Assembly (NCBI GenBank): GCA_036562385.1
Contig: DATCKG010000040.1
Location: forward strand, 1 to 29,011
Origin: DATCKG01 sp036562385
Lineage (GTDB): Bacteria > Bacillota > Sulfobacillia > Symbiobacteriales > Symbiobacteriaceae
DNA length: 29,011 bases
Direction: 5' to 3'
A model generated the notes under the pieces. It was given only the letters and a program-made list of their open reading frames with translations, was not told the DNA's origin and ran no database searches. Of this stretch, positions 23,442 to 29,011 are shown piece after piece. Each line of letters begins with the position of its first letter. Within the stretch, counting starts at the first letter, position 1. The translations under genes and the position numbers were made by a program.

Positions 23442-23748
23442 CTACCGCTCCTTTCGCATCAGAATCCCCGTAATCCCATCGATCTTCGGCTCTAGCATCC
23501 GGACCCGATAAACAGCCCCCTAACCAGCAGGAATATGGCGAACAATCGGCCCCATTGTAGTCCGAATTGCTCATGTATGTCAACGATCGTACTACCTACT
23601 GTAGATACTCCGTTCTTTCTGTACCCAAACTTACGCCTATTCGAAGTGTTTACCGCCCCGAGTCTGCCCGGGGCGGCCCGGGTCTCCCCAGGACGGGCCG
23701 GATCAGGTATACTACACGAAGCTTCCTCTGAACAAAGGAGGGTGCAGC
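23442..23748. other. Divergent intergenic region between sdhC and the 234-residue gene
   Basis: It holds the sdh promoter (23554-23583), an ACGATCGT palindrome (23583-23590), and a small CTAC-T-GTAG dyad (23596-23604). There is also a GC-rich hairpin CCGCCCCG/CGGGGCGG near 23653-23676 and a TATACT (23708-23713) that may be the -10 box of the plus-strand gene, with no good -35. No further gene is seen. Confidence 0.5.
23554..23583 (-). promoter_or_regulatory. Sigma-A promoter of sdhCAB
   Basis: A perfect TTGACA (23578-23583) and TACAAT (23554-23559) on the minus strand, 18 bp apart. The predicted leader is about 105 nt. Confidence 0.8.
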
Positions 23749-24453
23749 ATGCGCCCCTTCTGCCATCTTACCGTGGAAGGAGCCGACCCCCGCCACCTGG
23801 CGCTGGACCGGCTGGAAGCGCTGGAAGAGCTGGTGCGGGATCTGGGCGCCGAAGCCTATCCCTTTTTCCTCCGCATCGCTGCGAGCCTCCGGGGTTCCCT
23901 CCAACCGGTGGCCTGCCGCTCCCTGCTGCAGGAACTTCTCTCCCTTACGGAACGGATGCAGGCGATCACGGTGCCCTGCCTCCTCTTCCGGGGCAGGGAC
24001 GGCGCCCTGCTGGGCGGGATGTACGCACCCCCCTCCCGCAGCCCCCAGGTGGTAGCGCCCCGGGGCGTGATCCGGATCTTCCCCACTCCGGATGGGATTC
24101 GGGCGGTAGCGGCCCAGCTGCCGCCGCCGGTGGGCTTCCGCTCGACGGAGGGTCTCCCCTCCGGCCACTACGAATGCTATTTCGAACGGATCGAGCGCCG
24201 GGATGACGGATACCTGGGCTGGCGCACCAAGGCCATGGGAGGATCCGGGGCCCCGGTGGCACTGCCGGGTCTGCATCTGCCGCCGGCCACCCAGTGGGAC
24301 TTTGCCCACGTCCACGGCAAGCCGGCGGTGGCCCGGGTGGACCTGGCCACGATCCCCTTTGCTGAGGCCTTTGCGGATGTATTGCATGGCCTCCGCAGCG
24401 CCTGCGAGGATTCGCTGCGGCTGAAGATGCCGCTGGAATACTACCGGGACTGA
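23749..24453 (+). CDS. Hypothetical protein, 234 residues
   Basis: I do not recognise this family. A clear ribosome site (AAAGGAGG, 7 bases before the ATG) and consistent GC-rich codon use show a real gene. No signal peptide, membrane helix or metal-binding cysteine cluster is visible; the protein looks cytoplasmic. The N-terminal third is rich in Leu, Arg and Glu and probably helical (LDRLEALEELVRDLGAE). A middle part is Pro/Gly-rich with APRGVIRIFPTPDG. The C-terminal part contains WDFAHVHGKPAVARVDL and a final helix. It stands alone, divergent from sdhC and followed by the hairpin-rich intergenic stretch. No function can be assigned. Confidence 0.75.
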   Translation: MRPFCHLTVEGADPRHLALDRLEALEELVRDLGAEAYPFFLRIAASLRGSLQPVACRSLLQELLSLTERMQAITVPCLLFRGRDGALLGGMYAPPSRSPQVVAPRGVIRIFPTPDGIRAVAAQLPPPVGFRSTEGLPSGHYECYFERIERRDDGYLGWRTKAMGGSGAPVALPGLHLPPATQWDFAHVHGKPAVARVDLATIPFAEAFADVLHGLRSACEDSLRLKMPLEYYRD

Positions 24454-24602
24454 GACGGAAAGGGTCCGGCTTTCACAGGATGCCGCCGGTGGAAGGACTC
24501 CCTCGAATCGCCAAGGCCAAAGCCCCGGGTGTCACCCCGAAGGAGATCGCCCCTCTTGAGCCGCAACGGCGGCCAAGAGGGGCGCCTTTGTCTGCAACGT
24601 GA
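24454..24602 (+). other. Hairpin-rich stretch downstream of the hypothetical gene
   Basis: It contains GGGTCC/GGACTCCC arms (24468-24502 region), GGGTG-TCA-CCCC (about 24528-24537), and a strong stem CGCCCCTCTT/AAGAGGGGCG (24548-24584) enclosing GCCG/CGGC, followed by CCTTTG. It does not match any riboswitch core I know. It could be a structured 3' region, an unclassified RNA, or simply tandem terminators. Confidence 0.4.
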
Positions 24603-24634
24603 GCTAGCGGTGCCGCACCGCTAGCGCTTTTTTT
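24603..24634 (+). terminator. Strong rho-independent terminator
   Basis: GCTAGCGGT, loop GCCGC, ACCGCTAGC, GC, then seven T. It ends whatever transcript crosses 24454-24602 and isolates it from the SDR-kinase-SorC module. Confidence 0.9.
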
Positions 24635-24790
24635 CGCTCAGGTTTCATCGCTGGAGGGAAGGAAGGCCCGAATATGGCAAGGCCGGGTCCCGACATCATT
24701 CCGTGATTGTGTATGTTGCTAATCTGTAAGACAGTATGTTCCGGAGCAGGAACTTGTCTGTAGTAAAGCGAATAATCAATTTGAGCTTTG
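24635..24790. other. AT-richer upstream region of the SDR-kinase-SorC module
   Basis: Lower GC than its surroundings, as expected for a promoter region. AATAAT (24771-24776) is a possible -10 box, but I find no matching -35, so no promoter is called. No gene is seen. Confidence 0.35.
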
Positions 24791-24813
24791 GTTCATCTAT
24801 GAACACTTGTTCA
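24791..24813. promoter_or_regulatory. Palindromic operator, probably for the SorC regulator
   Basis: GTTCA-TCTA-TGAAC overlaps TGAACA-CT-TGTTCA, giving three half-sites in 23 bp. It ends 28 bases before the SDR start codon. TGAACA/TGTTCA-type dyads fit SorC-family regulators, and a SorC-family gene is third in this module. The pairing of site and protein is inference. Confidence 0.6.
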
Positions 24814-24841
24814 ATGGCTGCAGCGAAAGGAGGAAAGAACG

Positions 24842-25603
24842 ATGGTCACCGTCTCGCTCACGGGCAAAGTCGCCGTGGTAACAGGTTCTTCCCGGGGGCT
24901 GGGACGAGTTATCGCCCGGCGGTTGGCGGAAGCAGGCTGCCGCGGCATTGTCATCAACTACCACCGCAACGCCAGCCAGGCTGAGGCCGCCGCCGAAGAA
25001 GTGCGGAGGCTGGGCGCGGATGCGCTTGTTGTCCAGGCCGATGTGGGTGAAGAAGCCGACGTAAAGCGGCTCGTCGCCAGCACCCAGGAGCGTTTTGGCC
25101 GCATCGACATCCTGGTCAACAACGCCGGCGTCTGTCCCACCGGCACGTTTTTCGACACCCCCGTGGCCGACCTGGACTTGGCCTACCGGACCTGTCTGCG
25201 TGCTGCCTTTCTCTGCACCCAGGCAGTCGTCCCGATCATGCAAGCGCAGGGCGGTGGCCACATCGTCAACATTTCCTCCACCTCCGGCATCACCGGCGGC
25301 ACCATGGGTCCCGCCTACGGTCCGGTGAAGGCCGGCATTATCGCCCTGACCAAGTACGCGGCTAGAACACTCACTCCCCTTGGGATTAAGGTCAACTGCG
25401 TAGCCCCCGGTTACATGGATACCGAAATGTACTACCAAGCGAACCCCGATCCGGAAAAGCGGGCGCGGCGCATGAAGGATATTCCGCTGGGCCGCATCGC
25501 CGACCCGGAGGAAATCGCCAACGTGGTCCTGTTTCTCGTTTCCGATCTGGCCAGCTACGTCATCGGCGACACGATTTTGGCTTCAGGCGGCAGAACGACC
25601 TGA
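24842..25603 (+). CDS. Short-chain dehydrogenase, FabG-like
   Basis: 253 residues. A classical NAD(P)-dependent SDR: TGSSRGLG (14-21), NNAG (93-96), active-site Ser145/Ser146 in NISSTSG, Tyr159 and Lys163 in YGPVK, and VAPGYMDTEM after the active site. The position normally held by the conserved Asn (VNL in the family) is Cys118 in RTCLRAAF. AAAGGAGG lies 8 bases before the ATG. First gene of a plus-strand module with an FGGY kinase (86 bases later) and a SorC regulator. A polyol or sugar dehydrogenase role is the natural inference; fatty-acid synthesis is less likely because no fab genes are near. Confidence 0.92.
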   Translation: MVTVSLTGKVAVVTGSSRGLGRVIARRLAEAGCRGIVINYHRNASQAEAAAEEVRRLGADALVVQADVGEEADVKRLVASTQERFGRIDILVNNAGVCPTGTFFDTPVADLDLAYRTCLRAAFLCTQAVVPIMQAQGGGHIVNISSTSGITGGTMGPAYGPVKAGIIALTKYAARTLTPLGIKVNCVAPGYMDTEMYYQANPDPEKRARRMKDIPLGRIADPEEIANVVLFLVSDLASYVIGDTILASGGRTT

Positions 25604-25689
25604 ACCTTCGCTCATCCACCACCATCTGCACCCATCCATCACCGAGCAAGTCGAGGCAACGTACGCACTCTACCTGGAGGTGGCAGCGC

Positions 25690-27246
25690 ATGGCCAGATA
25701 TGTATGCGGCATCGACGCCGGAACCACTGGGTGCACCGTCATGATCGCCGACCTGCAAGGAAACGTCATCGGCACGGCCTACAGGGAGTACCCCTGCATC
25801 TACCCCCAGGCGGGTTGGGTAGAGCAGGACATGAACCTGGTCTGGGAAAAGATCTGCGAGGCCAGCCGGCAAGTCATCGCGAAGACAGGTATCGACCCCA
25901 GAGAGATCGCCTCCGTGGGCTTCTCCAGCCAGCGTGGCACCTTCGTCTGCATCGATCGGGACTGGAACTGCCTCCACAACTCCATCGTCTGGAACTGCAA
26001 CCGCGGTTCCGGGGCTGAACTGGAAACGCTGAAGTCCCGCATTTCCGAAAAGGACTATCACCGCATTACCGGGACACCCCTTTACGCCAACTGGTCGCTG
26101 CCCAAGATCATGTGGGTCAAGAACAACCTGCCTCAGGTCTGGGAAAAGACCTGGAAGGTAGTCAACGGGCAGGAATGGTTCCTCCACAAGTTGGGGTCCG
26201 AAGAGATCTTCTCCGATCCCTCCTCCCTCACGCTGAACGGCATGATGGAGATCGACCGGCTGGATTGGTCCAAGGAGATCTGCGACCTGGCTGAAATCCC
26301 CCTCGAAAAGCTGCCGCCTGTGCGGCCGCCCATGCGGCAGGTGGGCGTGGTCTCGAAGCAGGCAGCGGAAGCCACCGGCTTTGCCCCTGGAACGCCGATC
26401 TGCGTGGGCGGCGGCGACCAGCAGTGTGCTGCCATCGGCGCCGGTATCATTCGCGAGGGATTGGCGGAGATCACTGTGGGTACTTCGGCCGTGATGGTGG
26501 CCCATGCGGACTCCCGCAAGCCGGATCCGGAGGGCAAGGTGCTCTGCGGCGGCCACGCCATCCCCGGCAAGTGGGATATGGAGGGCGAGGCCGACTGCGC
26601 CGGCGTGACGCTCCGCTGGTTCCGGGACAACTTTGCCCATGTGGAACGGGAAACGGCCCGCATCCTGGGAATGGATGTCTACGATCTGATTACCGCCCAG
26701 GCGGCCTCCGCTCCCGTTGGGTGCAAGGGGAATCTCTTCTTCCCATTCTTCGTCGGCCAGGTAACGCCCCACTACGTCCACAACGCCCGCGGCGGCTTCC
26801 TGGGGCTTTCGCTGGTCCACGACCGGGCCATGGTAGCCCGCTCCATCCTCGAGGGCTGCACCTTTGAAATCCGGATGATCGTCGAAGCGATGGAAGAGGT
26901 GCTGGGAACCCAGTTCGAAGCCATCCGACTCACGGGCGGCGGCGCCAAGAGTCCGCTGTGGAACCAGATCCACGCGGATGTCTACGGCAGGCCGATTGAA
27001 CTCCTCAAGGTCCCGGAATGCACGACGCTGGGCGCCGCCATACTCGGTGCGACAGCCGCCGGCGTGTTCAGCTCCATCGAAGAGGCGGTGGAGAACATGG
27101 TCCATTCGGTGGGGCGTCTGGAGCCCAACATGGCGAACCACGCCATCTACAACGACCTCTACGACGTGTTCTGTACCGCCTTCCACGCCCTGACGAAATC
27201 GGGCGCGTACGACAAGATTGTGGCGGTACAGAGCAAGTACTGGTGA
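25690..27246 (+). CDS. FGGY-family carbohydrate kinase
   Basis: 518 residues, usual for the family. An ATP-dependent sugar or polyol kinase with two actin-like domains. The phosphate-binding motif GIDAGTTGCTV is at 7-17, PQAGWVEQD is typical of the family, and the catalytic base is Asp243 in GGGDQQCAAIGAG. ADP-binding LTGGGAKSPLWNQIHADV and CTTLGAAILGA come later. The segment around the catalytic Asp through IPG and LRWFRDNFA resembles xylulokinase, erythritol kinase and LsrK (AI-2 kinase) groups; I cannot choose among them. GGAGGTGG lies 7 bases before the ATG. It is flanked by an SDR and a SorC regulator, consistent with phosphorylating a ketose or polyol. Confidence 0.93.
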   Translation: MARYVCGIDAGTTGCTVMIADLQGNVIGTAYREYPCIYPQAGWVEQDMNLVWEKICEASRQVIAKTGIDPREIASVGFSSQRGTFVCIDRDWNCLHNSIVWNCNRGSGAELETLKSRISEKDYHRITGTPLYANWSLPKIMWVKNNLPQVWEKTWKVVNGQEWFLHKLGSEEIFSDPSSLTLNGMMEIDRLDWSKEICDLAEIPLEKLPPVRPPMRQVGVVSKQAAEATGFAPGTPICVGGGDQQCAAIGAGIIREGLAEITVGTSAVMVAHADSRKPDPEGKVLCGGHAIPGKWDMEGEADCAGVTLRWFRDNFAHVERETARILGMDVYDLITAQAASAPVGCKGNLFFPFFVGQVTPHYVHNARGGFLGLSLVHDRAMVARSILEGCTFEIRMIVEAMEEVLGTQFEAIRLTGGGAKSPLWNQIHADVYGRPIELLKVPECTTLGAAILGATAAGVFSSIEEAVENMVHSVGRLEPNMANHAIYNDLYDVFCTAFHALTKSGAYDKIVAVQSKYW

Positions 27247-27277
27247 TATCCAAGGTGCCCCTTTCCTGCGGTAGCAA

Positions 27278-28255
27278 ATGGCCAGGACAAGAAGGATCGA
27301 AGAGCGACTGCTTGTTGAAATCGCGCACCTCTATTACGAAGAAGACCTGACCCAGAACGAAATTGCCAAGCGATTGGGCCTGTCCCGGCCCAAGGTTTCG
27401 CGGCTGCTGAAGGAGGCCAAGGAAAAGGGTCTGGTGAAGATCCTGATTCTGGACCCCCACGCCGACCTGCTGAAAATGGAGAAGGAACTGGCAGCCCGGT
27501 TTGGGCTGCGGGCCGTGCGGGTGGTCCCCACGCCGGCGCTCGACGATCTCCTGATCAAGCAGGCGGTGGCTCAGGAGGCGGCTGACTTCATTCCCCGCTT
27601 CCTTGAGCCCGGCGATACCATCGGCGTCTCCTGGGGTAGTTCCCTGGGCGAATTGGTGCGGGTCTTTCCGGTCTTGCCGCTTCCGGGCAGTATGGTGGTA
27701 CAGCTAAATGGCGGCATCGACAGCGCGAACACCCACAACAATGCCCTTGACGTCGTCCAGGGCCTTGCAGAGCGGCTCGGGGCAGAGGCCTACACCCTCC
27801 CTTGCCCGGATATCGTCGGCAGTCCGAGGATTCGGGCCGCTTTCCTCCAGGATGAGCGGCTGGCCCGTGTCCTTGCGCTCGGCCGGTCGGCCACCAAAGC
27901 CCTCGTCAGTGTGGGGGCACTGAGTACCGAATCGGTCCTCGTGAAAGCGGGGTACTTTAGCCCTGAGGACATCGCGGCCCTGAAAGCCAAGGGCGCCGTC
28001 GGCGACATTTGCTCCCGCTACTTCGACGGTAACGGGCGAGTATGCGACCCTGAACTGGATGCGCGCACGATCGGGCTGTCGCTCGAAGAACTCAGGCGGA
28101 TTCCCTGCGTGATCGCCCTGGCAGCCGGCGTCAACAAGGGACGGGCTCTTCTGGGCGCCCTCCGCGGCGGCTACTGCGACATCCTCATTACCGATGCAGC
28201 CACCGCCCAGGACGTCCTCGCCCAGGATCAGATGTCTGGCCCCTGCGGAAAGTAA
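27278..28255 (+). CDS. SorC-family transcriptional regulator
   Basis: 325 residues. The N-terminal helix-turn-helix (about 22-48) reads EDLTQNEIAKRLGLSRPKVSR, the SorC type, and a sugar-phosphate-binding domain (about 60-325) follows with GVSWGSSL, VQLNGG, GVGALS-like and LAAGVNKGRALLGALRGGYCDILITD blocks. Family members (SorC, DeoR of Bacillus, CggR, LsrR, EryD) respond to phosphorylated sugars. It lies 31 bases after the kinase, so the kinase product is a reasonable effector. The ribosome site before ATG 27278 is poor, so translation may be coupled to the kinase. Probable operator at 24791-24813. Confidence 0.93.
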   Translation: MARTRRIEERLLVEIAHLYYEEDLTQNEIAKRLGLSRPKVSRLLKEAKEKGLVKILILDPHADLLKMEKELAARFGLRAVRVVPTPALDDLLIKQAVAQEAADFIPRFLEPGDTIGVSWGSSLGELVRVFPVLPLPGSMVVQLNGGIDSANTHNNALDVVQGLAERLGAEAYTLPCPDIVGSPRIRAAFLQDERLARVLALGRSATKALVSVGALSTESVLVKAGYFSPEDIAALKAKGAVGDICSRYFDGNGRVCDPELDARTIGLSLEELRRIPCVIALAAGVNKGRALLGALRGGYCDILITDAATAQDVLAQDQMSGPCGK

Positions 28256-28268
28256 GGCCCCGCAGCAT

Positions 28269-28316
28269 GAGGGGCTGTCCCTCGGCCATCTCAGATGGCT
28301 CTTGGGACAGCCCCTC
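28269..28316. terminator. Long hairpin terminator between SorC and the DUF4349 gene
   Basis: Thirteen-base arms GAGGGGCTGTCCC and GGGACAGCCCCTC enclose a second stem GCCATC/GATGGC. It lies 13 bases past the SorC stop and 10 before the converging gene's stop. The T-run is short on both strands. It shares GGGCTGTCCC with the acnA terminator. Confidence 0.75.
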
Positions 28317-28326
28317 TTGCGCGTCT

Positions 28327-29011
28327 TCACTGTGGTTGGGGATCAGCGGGAGGCCTGCGCCGGCGCCGGATCAGGCGGTAGAGCACGAACCCGATGGGGG
28401 CCAGGATCACCACCCAGAGCAGAAGCGGCACCAACATCACGAGCAGAACCACCAGGTCGGCCATGCTGTTGATGACGCCGTTCCAGGAGGTGACAAACCC
28501 GCGCCGCATGCGCTCCCAGAGGTTCCGGGGAGCCGGCGGCGGTGAACCGATGCTGATTTCCGTCAGCGTCACCGTGATGGTGCTGAGGGCCACCTGGCTG
28601 GAGAGCGCCCGGTAACGCCCCTTGAGGGACTCCAACTCTCCCGTCACCCGGGCGATTTCCTTCTCCAGTTCCATCAATTCCTGGACGGTGCCGCTCCGCT
28701 CATAGAGCTTGCGAAGCTGCTCCAGATGGGTTTCCTTTGCCGCGATGCGGGCTTCCAGGTCTACGTACTCCTCGGTGACGTCCTGGGTCCACTCCCGGCG
28801 GTGTCGTACCTCGCCCACCGTGGGCAGCAGGTCCACCACGGAGCGGAACTGGTCAGCGGGAACCCGGAGAACCACCCTGATCTGCAGCCCGGATTCCCGG
28901 GTGCCGCTCTGGCTCGTCTCCTGCACGTAGCCGCCCGCCGTCTTCACCGCCTCGGTGAGTCGGGTCAGCGCTTCTTCCGCATCGGAGACCCGCAGTTCGG
29001 CCTCGGCGTGA
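28327..29011 (-). CDS. DUF4349-type coiled-coil membrane protein (5' end outside window)
   Basis: The visible part is the C-terminal 228 codons; the frame stays open to the window edge, where AEAELRVSDAEEALTRLTEA continues the domain, so the start is missing. DUF4349 signs are GGYVQE, RVPADQF, the VTEEYVDLEARIAAKE block and a long coiled coil with VQELMELEKEIARVTGELE. A hydrophobic segment near the end (LVVLLVMLVPLLLWVVILAP) is followed by a basic tail RLIRRRRR, suggesting a single C-terminal membrane anchor with the domain outside. Function of this family is unknown; N-terminal lipoprotein signals are common but cannot be checked here. Confidence 0.85.
   Translation of the reverse strand, partial: HAEAELRVSDAEEALTRLTEAVKTAGGYVQETSQSGTRESGLQIRVVLRVPADQFRSVVDLLPTVGEVRHRREWTQDVTEEYVDLEARIAAKETHLEQLRKLYERSGTVQELMELEKEIARVTGELESLKGRYRALSSQVALSTITVTLTEISIGSPPPAPRNLWERMRRGFVTSWNGVINSMADLVVLLVMLVPLLLWVVILAPIGFVLYRLIRRRRRPPADPQPQ

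Noticed and set aside
21231..23495. 754-codon plus-strand open frame opposite sdhA and sdhC
   Set aside because: It is antisense to two unmistakable genes, has low-complexity His/Gly/Val-rich composition and no ribosome site. It arises from GC-rich codon use.
23554..23577. Operator shared between acnA and sdhCAB
   Set aside because: TTGTAG occurs in both, but the second arm CTACAA is absent at sdh, and the similarity comes mostly from the TACAAT -10 box.
24454..24602. Known riboswitch (glycine, c-di-GMP-I, c-di-AMP, T-box, ZTP)
   Set aside because: Short resemblances such as CCAAAGCC and CCGAAGG were seen, but the required conserved cores are not present together.
25639..27186. 515-codon minus-strand open frame opposite the FGGY kinase
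   Set aside because: Antisense to a clear kinase gene with no recognisable domain and no ribosome site.

Overview
The window reads as chromosomal DNA of a GC-rich, Gram-positive-type bacterium. The best guess is a high-GC Firmicute of the Symbiobacterium kind, made from gene content and signal style without any database search. Supporting signs are strong AGGAGG-type ribosome binding sites with many GTG and TTG starts, a dusB-greA pair, a hemE-hemH-hemY operon in Bacillus order, a Bacillus-type sdhC-sdhA-sdhB operon with a five-helix cytochrome b, sigma-A promoters with TTGACA/TATAAT boxes, and frequent intrinsic terminators. I see no insertion sequence, phage gene, CRISPR array or rRNA.

Left part (1-4.7 kb): a tRNA-Ala(UGC) with its own promoter and terminator, then greA and dusB on the minus strand. 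These are followed by a membrane-anchored alpha/beta hydrolase with a polytopic C-terminal half, and on the plus strand a UPF0173 metallo-hydrolase. 4.7-8.8 kb: aconitase (acnA) behind a complex leader, then an alpha/beta hydrolase. 8.8-12.2 kb: hemE-hemH-hemY, tightly coupled on the minus strand and converging on the hydrolase. 12.4-15.0 kb: an HSDL2-like short-chain dehydrogenase (SDR), an EVE-domain protein on the opposite strand, and a RodA/FtsW-family glycosyltransferase.

15.1-20.1 kb (minus strand): a probable sugar-uptake operon. In transcription order it has a GntR/HutC regulator, mannose-family PTS components EIIB, EIIC, EIID and EIIA, and a double-SIS GlmS/FrlB-like enzyme. The layout suggests PTS import and phosphorylation of an amino sugar or Amadori-type sugar, cleavage or isomerisation by the SIS enzyme, and control by a UTRA-domain repressor with a HutC-type site at its own transcription start. 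20.2-23.6 kb: the sdhCAB operon (succinate dehydrogenase/fumarate reductase, complex II), which with acnA supplies TCA-cycle steps.

23.7-29.0 kb: an unrecognised 234-residue protein, a hairpin-rich intergenic stretch, then a plus-strand module of SDR, FGGY carbohydrate kinase and SorC-family regulator. This module is preceded by a palindromic site (TGAACA-CT-TGTTCA) that fits SorC-family operators, and it looks like polyol or ketose catabolism (oxidise, phosphorylate, sense). The window ends inside a DUF4349-type coiled-coil membrane protein. The two most interesting metabolic candidates are the PTS/SIS operon and the SDR-kinase-SorC module. At the sequence level the most interesting points are a GreA whose catalytic tip lacks a normally invariant Glu, a plus-strand terminator placed antisense inside the PTS operon, and the structured intergenic region at 24.45-24.64 kb.
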